Shown here in pieces: positions 1 through 9,427 of a DNA stretch of 64,000 bases. The notes under the pieces are model-generated. The model ran no database searches and was not told the origin of the DNA. It saw nothing but the letters and a program-made list of their open reading frames with translations. The position numbers and the translations under genes were made by a program. The DNA is from Prevotella sp. KH2C16 (lineage in GTDB: Bacteria; Bacteroidota; Bacteroidia; Bacteroidales; Bacteroidaceae). Every line of letters starts with the position of its first letter. Within the stretch, counting starts at the first letter, position 1. The stretch lies in the NCBI RefSeq assembly GCF_900113305.1, contig NZ_FOOW01000009.1:1-64000 (forward strand). The letters are read 5' to 3'.

Positions 1-1317
1 TGCGAGATCGAGACTGTAGCAATAGGTCTCATCAGGCATATCGCGGATATCCGTCTCTGCTTCGAACCATATCCTGCTGCCGTCACGAACGGCATAGTTC
101 ACCTCTGCCCTCCTGTCAAGGAGCTGCGTCCAGAGTATGGTACCCTTCGTATTGCGCAGCTGGAACACCGTGGGAGCCTCTTCCGCCAGATTGGCGCAAT
201 AGGCAAGCAGCAGATAGCGGGCATCCTGATAGATGAGATGGGCGTCGAAGCCCGTAAACCAGTCCGTGATGGGAATGGCACTGACAAGACGCTGGTCCCT
301 GTCCCACTGGTGGGTCATGTCATAGGAGAAATAACCGGCATCCTGCGGATCGCCGAGATGAAACTTGAACCTCACTTGCCAGAGGCGCAACCGCCCACCG
401 GCACCGGTATTCTCGCTGATGTTCACGCGCTGCAGCTTGTAATAGGTGCTATCGCGCAGCTCGCCATTAAGTTCCGTCGGGGGCAGACGACGCGCATAGT
501 TGAAAGCCTCCTCGGTATAGAGGCGGTCGGTGGCGGGGAAATAATAATAGGCTTCAGCCAGGTTATTGTTCACGAGGAAGCCCTCGCCATAGTCTTCATT
601 GATAAACTTTGCCAGCAAAACACCTGTGTTCATGGCCGGTTTCTTGGCAAACAGCGCATTGGAAACATCCTTCATGCTCCTCGTCTTCGGGTCTATCTCA
701 TAGATAAAACGCTTCGGAACCACCATGTACCAGCAGTGCGCCTGATGGAAATAGCGTACTTCACCTGACGAGAACGAGGATATGGAGAGTTTGTCTGCCT
801 CCTTTTCCGAGATAAGCAGCCCTTCGGACAAGACCTTGCCCGAGAGCGCATCGCGAAATCCATAATAGTAGCCGTCGATGTATTTCGACCTGTCCCCGTT
901 GTAGCCCACGCTGTAGTTACGCTCCACAAGATAGAAGAAACACATCTGTCCGCTGCTCTTCATGGGAAAGAAGCAAATCTTCTGGTCGTGTACCTTCACC
1001 GAGTCTTTGCCTAAAAAGCTGCCGGAAGACGGGGTCGTCCACCTACCTATAAAGATGAGGAGAATCATCGCGAGAATAGGCAGGCTGACAGCCACGGCTA
1101 CCACCCTCAGTCCGTTAGTCGTCGTAAGCCTGCTCTGGTTGGAGCCATTGCCGGCATTTCCAAAGTCAAAATGATGCTTGACATTGATGTTGATGTCATC
1201 GTCGTCAATGAAGAATTCCGTGCCGCAACTGTTACAGCGAAACCGTTTGTCGTCTATCTGAGTGTGCTTCTCGCTGCCACACTGCGGACATTTCACAGCC
1301 TTTATCTTTGTCGCCAT
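1..1317 (-). CDS. Zinc-ribbon membrane protein, partial (C-terminus outside window)
   Basis: An open frame starts at an ATG at 1317 and runs off the left edge, giving 439 codons with no stop. Residues 10-31 form a treble-clef zinc ribbon (Cys10, Cys13, Cys28, Cys31: CPQC ... CNSC). Residues 70-92 form one hydrophobic membrane segment, and about 345 residues without a recognised domain follow, presumably on the far side of the membrane. It lies 14 bp downstream of the small membrane protein and is the last visible gene of an operon led by the SPFH/SHOCT protein. SPFH proteins next to zinc-ribbon membrane proteins recall the Bacillus ydjFGHI membrane-stress cluster; that parallel is inference. 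The function of the large domain is unknown. Confidence 0.8.
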   Translation of the reverse strand, partial: MATKIKAVKCPQCGSEKHTQIDDKRFRCNSCGTEFFIDDDDININVKHHFDFGNAGNGSNQSRLTTTNGLRVVAVAVSLPILAMILLIFIGRWTTPSSGSFLGKDSVKVHDQKICFFPMKSSGQMCFFYLVERNYSVGYNGDRSKYIDGYYYGFRDALSGKVLSEGLLISEKEADKLSISSFSSGEVRYFHQAHCWYMVVPKRFIYEIDPKTRSMKDVSNALFAKKPAMNTGVLLAKFINEDYGEGFLVNNNLAEAYYYFPATDRLYTEEAFNYARRLPPTELNGELRDSTYYKLQRVNISENTGAGGRLRLWQVRFKFHLGDPQDAGYFSYDMTHQWDRDQRLVSAIPITDWFTGFDAHLIYQDARYLLLAYCANLAEEAPTVFQLRNTKGTILWTQLLDRRAEVNYAVRDGSRIWFEAETDIRDMPDETYCYSLDLA

Positions 1318-1331
1318 CGTCTGTCCGTGAG

Positions 1332-1670
1332 TTAGGATTTCCTGGAATAGTGGATGGCGAGATAAGCCAACACCGCCTCTATGGCGGTAAGCGTTACCAG
1401 ACCGATGGCCCACCAATTGTCAGTCCACCGCGCCGGGGCGAAGAATCCGCTGAGGAATTCCAGCGTTCCCACGGCCAGGAAGCAGATGCCGAGGCTGAGT
1501 CTGTGGGTGCTCTCCGCGCCGAAGGCAAAGAGCAGCCATACCAGGAAGGTGTTGATTACAATGGCCAGGCTCGTGAAGAGCAGGTTCATCGGTGCGTAGG
1601 CCGTGATGAGCAGTCCTGCGAGCAGGTTTACGATGAGGACGGCAGCGGCGGGTACAATCAGTTTCTTCAT
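1332..1670 (-). CDS. Small four-helix membrane protein, unknown function
   Basis: 112 aa with four predicted hydrophobic segments (about residues 5-24, 29-50, 58-76, 86-105), short loops and a basic C-terminus. No family is recognised. Its ATG overlaps the TGA of the SPFH gene upstream (ATGA, 4 bp), which suggests translational coupling, and the zinc-ribbon membrane protein starts 14 bp downstream. The tight packing suggests the three products work together at the inner membrane, but nothing in the sequence shows an activity. Confidence 0.75.
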   Translation of the reverse strand: MKKLIVPAAAVLIVNLLAGLLITAYAPMNLLFTSLAIVINTFLVWLLFAFGAESTHRLSLGICFLAVGTLEFLSGFFAPARWTDNWWAIGLVTLTAIEAVLAYLAIHYSRKS

Positions 1671-2683
1671 AATTGCGCGAGTATTTCTTCTTTCTTCTTG
1701 TCGTATTCTTCCTGTGTGATCAGCTGCTCGTCGAGCAGGCTCTTCAGCTGTCGCAGGCGCCGGGCAGCATCTTCGTTACCGGTCTCCGCAGCCTTCGCGC
1801 CAGAGCCGCCGGCCTGCGGGGCGAAGATGTCCTTGGCCAGCTGTACGCCTGCCCCCACCTGCAGTCCGGCCCCGGCGAGCCCGCCTTCGTTGCGTGCGGC
1901 ATCGCGCATGGCGGCCAATTTCTGCACACCGGTGTAGTCCAAGCCCACCTCGGCGGCTGCCCTTTGCTCAGTTGTCATGTCGGCAACCTTTCCAATGCGC
2001 TCCATTGTGTCTTCGTCGAAGGTTACAGAGTCCACACGGAAATCGGTCAGCGTAAGCCCCAGCTTCAGCAGCTCGTCGCCGGTCTTTTCCTTCAGGTCGG
2101 CCGAGAGCTCCATCAGATGGCGGTCCACCTCGCGATAGGGATAGGCCTTCGAGGCAAGGAAGGCGGTGAGCGGGGCCACGATACGCGAGGAAACGAGCTC
2201 CTGCACATCGGCGACACGATAGTCGCCCACGGTTCCGAGCAAGGTGGTGAACATACAAGCGGCATCGGCAATCCTTACCGAGAAGTTTCCGCAGGCACCC
2301 AATGTTACGGGCAATTGATAGTCAGGCTCCATATATTTCACGGGCGAGGCGGTGCCCCAGAGCACATTCACGAGTTCCGCCGTGCGGAAGAAATAGAAGC
2401 GCATCTTGTGCTCGCTTTCCATCTGCTGCGCCAGGTTGAGCAGCGTGGTGATGAAAGGATGGTTGGCGGTGGCCATCTCATAGATGCCGGGCTCGGTCAG
2501 CGTAGCCATTACCTTGCCATCGTAGACTACGAGACATCCCTGTCCCGGAGCCACGATGAGCTTGCTGGCGTTTTTGATTTCGTCCGTCGTCGTCTCCATC
2601 CGGTGGAAGAGAAGGTCTGCGTTCTGCTCCTTCCATTCAATGACCGTGCGTAGCTGCCGCTTGAAAAAGTTCTTTAATTCCAT
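1667..2683 (-). CDS. SPFH-domain protein with C-terminal SHOCT domain (YdjI/virion-core-like)
   Basis: 338 aa. The N-terminal two thirds match the YdjI-type SPFH/Band 7 group often annotated as virion core protein-like: an early segment around GQGCLVVYDGKVMATLTEPG, then a band-7-like core. An Ala/Gly-rich linker (about 250-290) leads to a C-terminal SHOCT helix pair (about 303-338; LKSLLDEQLITQEEYDKKK), a short motif common at the ends of oligomerising or membrane-associated proteins. There is no signal peptide or membrane helix, so it should be a peripheral scaffold on the cytoplasmic face. It is first gene of the operon with its own TACCTTTG promoter box. In Bacillus, YdjI links the phage-shock protein PspA to the membrane; a similar scaffold role here is inferred. 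Confidence 0.8.
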   Translation of the reverse strand: MELKNFFKRQLRTVIEWKEQNADLLFHRMETTTDEIKNASKLIVAPGQGCLVVYDGKVMATLTEPGIYEMATANHPFITTLLNLAQQMESEHKMRFYFFRTAELVNVLWGTASPVKYMEPDYQLPVTLGACGNFSVRIADAACMFTTLLGTVGDYRVADVQELVSSRIVAPLTAFLASKAYPYREVDRHLMELSADLKEKTGDELLKLGLTLTDFRVDSVTFDEDTMERIGKVADMTTEQRAAAEVGLDYTGVQKLAAMRDAARNEGGLAGAGLQVGAGVQLAKDIFAPQAGGSGAKAAETGNEDAARRLRQLKSLLDEQLITQEEYDKKKEEILAQL

Positions 2684-2741
2684 AAAATTTGGTTTGAATG
2701 TTAACGGGGGATTATATCCCCGTCTTCATTTTACAGCCCTA

Positions 2742-2749
2742 CAAAGGTA
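2742..2749 (-). promoter_or_regulatory. Promoter -7 box for the SPFH operon
   Basis: TACCTTTG on the minus strand matches the Bacteroidota -7 element TAnnTTTG. It lies about 60 bp before the SPFH start. The leader carries a short GC hairpin (arms ACGGGG and CCCCGT, around 2703-2722) whose role is unclear. Confidence 0.6.
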
Positions 2750-2876
2750 GAAAAATAATTTCAAAAAGAACATGGAAAAAGCCGAAAAATACGCAAAAAG
2801 TTCCTCAACAAATACTGCAGGAACGGTCTCCCTACCTTACAACCTATGCCATCTCCTATTGCCAAACAACTTTCTA

Positions 2877-4337
2877 TCATTCCTCCACATCAGCTCTTTC
2901 ATGAACGGACGCTTTTAGCTTGCCGTATAAACCACTCACCCAGAGCCCCACGAAGGTAAGCAAGCCGTTAATCATGAGCATCTCGTAGCCGAACCGATAG
3001 CCCGTAGCAGCCTCCACGATTCTGTCTGCGGCATAGCAGATCAGCGGCGACGCCACGGCCACATAGGGCACCACTCGGTCGTTTACGCCCCTGTGCGTGA
3101 GCAGCCCGTAGGCAAAGAGCCCCAGCAGGGGACCGTAGGTATAGCTGCACATGATATAGATGGCATCGATGACGCTCGTGGAATTAATCGCCTTGAAAGC
3201 CAGGATGAAGAGCGTGAAGACCACAGCCATCATCACATGGGCTCGCTTGCGCAGGCCTTCATCCCCCTCGCGGCCGCGTATGTCGACGCAATAACTCGTG
3301 GTGAGCGAGGTCAATGCCGAGTCGGCACTGGAGAACGAGGCCGCCACGATGCCGACGGTGAAGAATACCACGACGATGTTTCCCAGCCTTCCCGATGCCG
3401 CGAACAGGGGCAGAAGCTCGTCGCCCGAGGCCGGAACGGCGATGCCTTGCTGTCGCGCGAGCTGCATCAATAGCACGCCGAGGCACATGAAGAGCAGATT
3501 GGCAGGCACGAAGGCAAAGCTATAGGCACACATGTCCTTCTGCGCATCGCGAAGGTTCTTGCAGGTGAGGTTCTTCTGCATCATGTCTTGATCCAGCCCC
3601 GTCATCACGATTACGATGAAAATGCCGCTCAAGAACTGCTTCCAGAAGTTCTGTTTCGACAGCCAGTCATCAAACACGAACATTCGGCTATGCCCGTCCT
3701 GGCCAATGGCTGCCACGGCCTCCGACACATTCAGGTTGAGCTCGTGCATCACATGGACGAAGATGAGAATGAGGGCCGTGAACATGCAGACGGTCTGGAA
3801 GGAGTCCGTCCACACCAAAGTCTTGATGCCGCCGCGCCTGGTGTAGAGCCAGATGAGCGCCACCATCGCTACGACCGTCAGCGGGAACGGCACACCAAGT
3901 TCATCCAGAACGAACCTTTGGAGGATGATGCAGACTACATAGAACCGCACGGCAGCCCCCGTCATCTTGGAGAGGAGGAAGAAGGAGGCTCCCGTCTTAT
4001 AGGAGCGCATGCCCAGCCGCAGCTTTAAATAAGAATAGATGGTAGTAAGATTCAACCTGTAATATACCGGCAGAAGCACGAAAGCCACGAGAAAATAGCC
4101 GATGATGAAGCCCAGGCAGGTCTGCATGTAGGTCATGTCGGTATACTCCACCATGCCCGGCACGCTCACGAAGGTAACGCCCGAGATGCTCGCGCCCACC
4201 ATGCCGAAGGCCACCATATACCATGGCGACCGCCGGTTGGCCCTGTAGAAAGCGTCGTTGTCGGCATGACGGGCTGTCAGCCTGCTGAAGAGCAGCAGGA
4301 TGGAGAAATACGCAAGAACGGTGAGAATGATAATCAT
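2877..4337 (-). CDS. Sodium:solute symporter family (SSS) transporter
   Basis: 486 aa, about 13 transmembrane helices, the usual size for the SSS/SLC5 family. The N-terminal region with GASISGVTFVSVPG (around residues 49-62) is the typical SSS helix-1/2 signature, and FFTVGIVAASFSSADSALTSL later matches the SSS helix-8 region, whose Ser/Thr residues line the Na+ site in family structures. It would import a small solute with Na+; the substrate cannot be told from sequence. It starts 52 bp after the mfd stop on the same strand, so it could be read through from mfd. The ATG at 4337 is the only start that preserves the first helix. Confidence 0.85.
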   Translation of the reverse strand: MIIILTVLAYFSILLLFSRLTARHADNDAFYRANRRSPWYMVAFGMVGASISGVTFVSVPGMVEYTDMTYMQTCLGFIIGYFLVAFVLLPVYYRLNLTTIYSYLKLRLGMRSYKTGASFFLLSKMTGAAVRFYVVCIILQRFVLDELGVPFPLTVVAMVALIWLYTRRGGIKTLVWTDSFQTVCMFTALILIFVHVMHELNLNVSEAVAAIGQDGHSRMFVFDDWLSKQNFWKQFLSGIFIVIVMTGLDQDMMQKNLTCKNLRDAQKDMCAYSFAFVPANLLFMCLGVLLMQLARQQGIAVPASGDELLPLFAASGRLGNIVVVFFTVGIVAASFSSADSALTSLTTSYCVDIRGREGDEGLRKRAHVMMAVVFTLFILAFKAINSTSVIDAIYIMCSYTYGPLLGLFAYGLLTHRGVNDRVVPYVAVASPLICYAADRIVEAATGYRFGYEMLMINGLLTFVGLWVSGLYGKLKASVHERADVEE

Positions 4338-4389
4338 AACGACTACAAAGATACTAAAAAACGGGCACTTACACGACGCTTACCCCACA

Positions 4390-7300
4390 TCATTCCTGTC
4401 GCCCATCCATGATCCGCAGAACCTCGACGGCCTCTTTTACCGTCCGCACCTGCAAGACATGCATCAGCCTGCGACCCCTGATCTCCTTCAGGTCGCACCG
4501 GCGGGGATTGGAAGCTATGTAATTGAGCACACGGTCGAAAGCCTGGCTCTTGTAATAGGCACTGTCGGGATTGGAGACAAACTGCAGGTTGAGCAGTCCC
4601 TGGCGCAGGATGATCTTCTCGCAGCCCAGTCGCTTGCCCAGCCGGCGCAAGGCCACCACCTGCATCAGTTCCTCTCCCTCGTGGGGCACAGGGCCGAATC
4701 GGTCGACGAGCCGCTTACGATAGTCGGCCAGTTCCCGATCGTCCTTGATATTGTCAAGCTCCCTATACAGCAGCATTCGTTCGCTGGAGCCCGGCACATA
4801 TGTATCCGGGAAGTACATCTCCAGGTCGCTCTCGATGGCGCAGTCTTCCACAAACTCATCGCCGCTGAACTGCTTGCCCTGGGCAATTTCCTCGGCGTAG
4901 ATATCCTGAAACTCATCGTTCTTCAGCTCCGTTACTGCCTGCGAGAGAATTTTCTGATAGGTTTCATAGCCCAGGTCTTCCATGAATCCGCTCTGCTCCG
5001 CACCCAGCAGGTTGCCCGCACCACGGATGTCAAGGTCCTGCATGGCAAGGTTGAAGCCGCTGCCCAGCTCCGAGAAGTTCTCCAAAGCTTCAAGCCTGCG
5101 GCGAGCTTCGGGACTAAGCACCGACTTGGGCGGTGCCAGGAGATAGCAGAAGGCCTTACGGTTAGAGCGACCCACGCGGCCTCGCATCTGATGCAGGTCT
5201 GACAGTCCGAACCGGTGAGCGTCGTTGATGATGATGGTATTGGCATTGGGAATGTCGATTCCATTCTCCACGATCGTGGTGGAAAGCAGTACATCATAGT
5301 CATAGTTGATGAACCCCATGATGATGGTTTCCAACTCTTCAGGATCCATCTGACCGTGGCCGATGGCAATGCGGCAGTCCGGAACATACTTACGAATGAG
5401 ATTGGCGATATCCTGCAGGCTGCTGATACGGTCGCTCACGAAGAACACCTGTCCGTTACGGCTCATCTCGAAGTTGACGGCATCGGCTATCACCTCGTGT
5501 CCATAGGTGGCCAGTTCCGTATGAATGGGGTATCGGTTAGGTGGAGGAGTGCGGATGATGCTCATGTCTCGGGCTCCCATGAGCGAGAACTGCAGCGTGC
5601 GCGGAATGGGCGTGGCGCTCATGGTGAGGGTGTCTACATTCGTCTTCAGCCGGCGGAGTTTCTCCTTGACCGAGACACCGAACTTCTGTTCTTCGTCTAT
5701 AATAAGCAACCCCAGGTCGTGCCACTTCACATTCTTTCCTATCAGCTTATGGGTGCCAATGAGGATGTCTATCCTTCCCGAAGCCAGATCTTCCAGCACC
5801 TGGCGGGTCTGCTTGGCCGTGCGAGCCCGGGAAAGATAGTCTACACGCACGGGAAGATTCTTCAAACGATCACGGAAAGTCTGGTAATGCTGAAAGGCGA
5901 GCACCGTGGTCGGGACGAGCACGGCAACCTGCTTGGAATCACAGGCCGCCTTGAAAGCCGCACGCACGGCAACCTCGGTCTTCCCAAAACCCACATCGCC
6001 GCACACCAAGCGGTCCATCGGGCGGGCACTTTCCATGTCGGACTTCACATCATGAGTGGCCTTCAGCTGGTCGGGGGTGTCTTCATAGAGGAAGCTGGCC
6101 TCCAGTTCCCGCTGCATGTAGGTATCTGCGCTGAAGGCAAAACCTTTCTCATGACGACGCTTGGCATAGAGGCGGATAAGGTCGCGGGCTATATCCTTTA
6201 TCTTCTTCTTCGTCCGCTCCTTCAATCGATCCCAGGCTCCCGTGCCCAGAGTGCTCAACCGGGGCGGCTCTCCCGTATCCTGCCGGCGGTACTTGCTTAT
6301 CTTATAGAGTGAGTGGATGGAGACATCCACCTTGTCGTTATTCTGATAGATGATGCGTATAGCCTCCTGAAAACCTCCATTGGGATTGGGCAACCGCACC
6401 AGTCCCCCAAACTTGCCGATGCCGAAATCCACATGAACGATGAAATCGCCGGGATCCATTTCCTGCAGTTCCTTCATGGTCAACGCCATCTTCCCGGCAC
6501 GGGCACTGTCGCTGCGAAGGCTGTATTTATGGAAGCGGTCGAATATCTGATGATCGGTGAAGAAGCAAAGCTTCAGGTCGTTGTCGGCAAATCCCTCATG
6601 AAGGGTTTTGTCCACGGGCTGAAATTGAATCCTCGAACGCTGGCTGTCGTAAGAAGAACGCTCTCGGTCAGTACCCGTTTCATCGAAGATATCCTTCAGA
6701 CGCTGCTGCTGTTTCTGGCTGTCAGCAAGTATATAGAGCTTATAGCCTTGCAAGATATAATCTTCCAGCGACTGTTTCAACAAGTCAAAATTCTTATGGA
6801 ACAAAGGCTGCGGCGTGATGTGAAATCGCAAAACGGCCGACCCCACCTGACCGCCCTCCGGACTCTTGTTGGCATCCGCCCCGATTTCCACCCGCTTAAA
6901 CCGGATAATCTCGTTACGGAACTGCTGCGCCGAAGAGAGGTTTCCCTCTTTCTGGAGATTACGGATTATCTCTGCACGCTCCATCTCCGTGGCAGCTTCG
7001 AGCTGCTCGGTCATGGCCTGCCGGGAGAAGCCCTCCCTGTAGATTCTATCAATAACGCCCTCTACATACGCCAAATCCTTCACTACCACGAGGCCATCAT
7101 CGGGCAGGGAACTAAGAAATGACACTTTCTCCGAAGCCACTGCAGCAAGCTCTGGAACAATCTCCACCTCGTCTCTGCGATTCTTGGAAAGCTGATCCTG
7201 AACCTCGAAAGTGCGGATGGTGTCAATCTCGTCGCCAAAGAAATCTATGCGATACGGGTACTCACAAGAATAGGAATAGACATCGAGGATACTGCCGCGA

Positions 7301-7836
7301 AGGGCAAACTGCCCCGGTTCATAGACATAGTCAGTCTCTGAAAAGCCGAGACTGCGCAGGGTCTTCACGACATCGGTTACATCTATGTTCTGCCCCGCAC
7401 GCAATTTAAGGAGCTGCGTATCCAGATTCTTCTTGCTGACAACCAATTCTGAGAGGGCCTCCGGACAGGTTACTATATACAGCTGCTTCCCAGAACCTAA
7501 CTTGGCAAGCACCTCCGTCCGCAGAATCTCATTGGCGGCATCCCGCTGAGCGTATTTTATGGAACGACGATAACTGGAGGGATAGAACAAGACTTCTTCC
7601 TGGCCGAGCACCTGCACAAGGTCGTGATAGAAGTATCCGGCCTCATCGGCATCTTGCAGAATGAACAGAATGGTTCGATGGACTCTACTTGCTACAGACG
7701 CAAACAATACTGGCGTGGCAGAAGCCAGCAATCCCTGAAGGAAAACACGGTTCACCGAATTGTCTTCCAGAACCTTGAGGAGCGCCCCTGCCTGAGGTGA
7801 CGCTCCATACAAGTGGCTGATATCTTGAATTCTCAT
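4390..7836 (-). CDS. mfd: Transcription-repair coupling factor Mfd
   Basis: 1148 aa, full length for Mfd. It displaces RNA polymerase stalled at DNA lesions and recruits UvrA for nucleotide excision repair. Visible order: UvrB-like N-terminal module; RNA-polymerase-interacting CarD-like domain (DFIVHVDFGIGKFGG, near residue 458); superfamily 2 helicase with Walker A GDVGFGKT (near 613), DEEQ box (near 713) and motif VI (MRGRVGRSNRKAFCYLL); C-terminal TRCF/D7 domain. The ATG directly follows the TAA of the glycosyltransferase gene (TAA-ATG), so the two are almost certainly co-transcribed from the promoter at 8613-8620. Confidence 0.98.
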   Translation of the reverse strand: MRIQDISHLYGASPQAGALLKVLEDNSVNRVFLQGLLASATPVLFASVASRVHRTILFILQDADEAGYFYHDLVQVLGQEEVLFYPSSYRRSIKYAQRDAANEILRTEVLAKLGSGKQLYIVTCPEALSELVVSKKNLDTQLLKLRAGQNIDVTDVVKTLRSLGFSETDYVYEPGQFALRGSILDVYSYSCEYPYRIDFFGDEIDTIRTFEVQDQLSKNRRDEVEIVPELAAVASEKVSFLSSLPDDGLVVVKDLAYVEGVIDRIYREGFSRQAMTEQLEAATEMERAEIIRNLQKEGNLSSAQQFRNEIIRFKRVEIGADANKSPEGGQVGSAVLRFHITPQPLFHKNFDLLKQSLEDYILQGYKLYILADSQKQQQRLKDIFDETGTDRERSSYDSQRSRIQFQPVDKTLHEGFADNDLKLCFFTDHQIFDRFHKYSLRSDSARAGKMALTMKELQEMDPGDFIVHVDFGIGKFGGLVRLPNPNGGFQEAIRIIYQNNDKVDVSIHSLYKISKYRRQDTGEPPRLSTLGTGAWDRLKERTKKKIKDIARDLIRLYAKRRHEKGFAFSADTYMQRELEASFLYEDTPDQLKATHDVKSDMESARPMDRLVCGDVGFGKTEVAVRAAFKAACDSKQVAVLVPTTVLAFQHYQTFRDRLKNLPVRVDYLSRARTAKQTRQVLEDLASGRIDILIGTHKLIGKNVKWHDLGLLIIDEEQKFGVSVKEKLRRLKTNVDTLTMSATPIPRTLQFSLMGARDMSIIRTPPPNRYPIHTELATYGHEVIADAVNFEMSRNGQVFFVSDRISSLQDIANLIRKYVPDCRIAIGHGQMDPEELETIIMGFINYDYDVLLSTTIVENGIDIPNANTIIINDAHRFGLSDLHQMRGRVGRSNRKAFCYLLAPPKSVLSPEARRRLEALENFSELGSGFNLAMQDLDIRGAGNLLGAEQSGFMEDLGYETYQKILSQAVTELKNDEFQDIYAEEIAQGKQFSGDEFVEDCAIESDLEMYFPDTYVPGSSERMLLYRELDNIKDDRELADYRKRLVDRFGPVPHEGEELMQVVALRRLGKRLGCEKIILRQGLLNLQFVSNPDSAYYKSQAFDRVLNYIASNPRRCDLKEIRGRRLMHVLQVRTVKEAVEVLRIMDGRQE

Positions 7837-8589
7837 TTACTCTTTTGGCAGCAATGGATACTTGCGCAGCCATCCATCCAGCCTTAATCTCATAACACCG
7901 AAGAACGCCTCCCCGAAGATTCCTCCGCTCATCTTGCTCGTTCCCTCGCGGCGATTGACGAAAACCACAGGAACCTCCTTGATCTTGAAACCTATCTTAT
8001 AGGCCGTGAACTTCATCTCTATCTGGAAACCATATCCCTTGAACCGGACCTCGTCGAGCGGTATCGTCTCCAGAACGCGGCGCTTATAGCAAACGAAACC
8101 TGCCGTCGTGTCATGGACCTTGAACCCCGTAACCAAGCGCACATACTTAGAGGCGAAATAACTCATGAGGACGCGCCCAATCGGCCAATTGACCACATTT
8201 ACCCCACTTACATAGCGAGAGCCGATGGAGACATCGTTCCCCTCATCATGGCAAGCTGCATAAAGGCGGGGCAAATCATTGGGATCATGACTGAAATCGG
8301 CGTCCATCTCAAAGACATAGCCGTAGTTGTGCACCAACGCCCACTTGAATCCAGTAATATAAGCCGTGCCTAAGCCCAGTTTCCCACTACGCTCAATAAT
8401 GAAGAGCCTGTCTCCAAAGTCTGTCTCCATCAAGTGATGGACTATCTGAGCCGTGCCATCCGGACTCCCGTCGTCGATAACAAGGACATGAAAACACTTC
8501 TCAAGGCCGAACACGGCGCGGATAATCTTCTCTATGTTTTCCTTCTCGTTATAGGTGGGAATAATTACAATGCTGTCGCTTTCGTTCAT
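7837..8589 (-). CDS. Polyprenol-phosphate mannose synthase-like glycosyltransferase (GT2)
   Basis: 250 aa from the ATG at 8589; a TTG three codons upstream is a less likely start. It is a GT-A fold GT2 enzyme of the DPM1/Ppm1 type: IIPTYNEKENIEKII at the N-terminus, VIDDGSPDGT nucleotide-binding motif (about 37-46) and the metal-binding MDADFSHDP (about 94-102). There is no C-terminal membrane domain, as in the short DPM1 class. It would transfer mannose or a related sugar from a nucleotide sugar to undecaprenyl phosphate at the cytoplasmic membrane face for O-glycosylation or envelope glycan assembly. The sugar specificity is not readable. First gene of an operon with mfd. Confidence 0.9.
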   Translation of the reverse strand: MNESDSIVIIPTYNEKENIEKIIRAVFGLEKCFHVLVIDDGSPDGTAQIVHHLMETDFGDRLFIIERSGKLGLGTAYITGFKWALVHNYGYVFEMDADFSHDPNDLPRLYAACHDEGNDVSIGSRYVSGVNVVNWPIGRVLMSYFASKYVRLVTGFKVHDTTAGFVCYKRRVLETIPLDEVRFKGYGFQIEMKFTAYKIGFKIKEVPVVFVNRREGTSKMSGGIFGEAFFGVMRLRLDGWLRKYPLLPKE

Positions 8590-8612
8590 AATCCGCAAAT
8601 ATTAAGATACTG

Positions 8613-8620
8613 CAAAGATA
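8613..8620 (-). promoter_or_regulatory. Promoter -7 box for the GT2-mfd operon
   Basis: TATCTTTG on the minus strand, 23 bp before the GT2 ATG and in the 79-bp gap after plsC. Confidence 0.6.
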
Positions 8621-8668
8621 AGAAATTTTTAATATATACACCTCTTACCACTATCATTATTTTTACGA

Positions 8669-9427
8669 TTACTGGTCCAGGTTCTCCACATAGCCTTGAT
8701 ATTCCGGCATAAGACCCTGCATTACGGCCTGATATGCCTTGTCCATGGTCCGCTTCTCAAATTCCGGCCCCTTACCCTCCGGCACTATCGGTCTGTGGAT
8801 AGTAAGGTGCAGGGGATGCCATACGGCAAACTTCCAGTCCCGCATCCGCGGCATGACATCGAAAGATCCGTTAATGGTCAGGGGCACAACAGGCAACTGC
8901 AACTCGTCTGCCAGCATGAAGGCTCCCCGGCGGAACTTGCCCATATGCCCCGTGAAGGTGCGGGCTCCCTCTGGAAAGACCACCAGCGACATCCCCTCCT
9001 TCAGAATTTCACGCGCCTCGTCGTAAGTCCTACGAATCTTGCTCGGCCCGCTCTTGTCCACAAAAATGTGATGCGCATACTCACAGGCTACGCCGACCAG
9101 GGGTATCTTCCTCAATCCTTTCTTCATCATCCACTTGAAATTGCGATTCAGATAGCCATAAATCAAGAAAATGTCAAAAGCTCCCTGATGATTGGACACA
9201 AAAACATAAGACTGCCCGGGGACAAGATTCTCACGACCTTCTACCCTCACGGGAAGGAACAGAAGCCGTATGGCGAGCCTCGACCAGTACTTTCCTGGGT
9301 AGTATCCCCAGAAATGACCGTTTCCAATCATGCACCCTATAACGGTAACCAACGAGGTTATGAAGGACGCAAGGACAAAGAGAGGCACAAAGATGAAGGT
9401 CTGGTAGATTCGGTAGAGATATTTCAT
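8669..9427 (-). CDS. plsC: 1-acyl-sn-glycerol-3-phosphate acyltransferase (PlsC-type)
   Basis: 252 aa with an N-terminal membrane anchor (about 10-33). The acyltransferase motifs are present: NHQGAFD (H80 and D85 of the HX4D catalytic pair) and the substrate motif FPEGART (about 150-156). It should acylate lysophosphatidic acid to phosphatidic acid at the inner membrane during phospholipid synthesis. Its ATG overlaps the stop of the metallophosphoesterase gene (ATGA, 4 bp), so the two are translationally coupled. Paralogues of this family also acylate ornithine or glycine lipids in Bacteroidota, so the exact acceptor is less certain than the family. Confidence 0.9.
   Translation of the reverse strand: MKYLYRIYQTFIFVPLFVLASFITSLVTVIGCMIGNGHFWGYYPGKYWSRLAIRLLFLPVRVEGRENLVPGQSYVFVSNHQGAFDIFLIYGYLNRNFKWMMKKGLRKIPLVGVACEYAHHIFVDKSGPSKIRRTYDEAREILKEGMSLVVFPEGARTFTGHMGKFRRGAFMLADELQLPVVPLTINGSFDVMPRMRDWKFAVWHPLHLTIHRPIVPEGKGPEFEKRTMDKAYQAVMQGLMPEYQGYVENLDQ

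Noticed and set aside
5215..6312. 365-codon plus-strand frame inside mfd
   Set aside because: Complete overlap with the well-supported helicase domain of mfd on the other strand.
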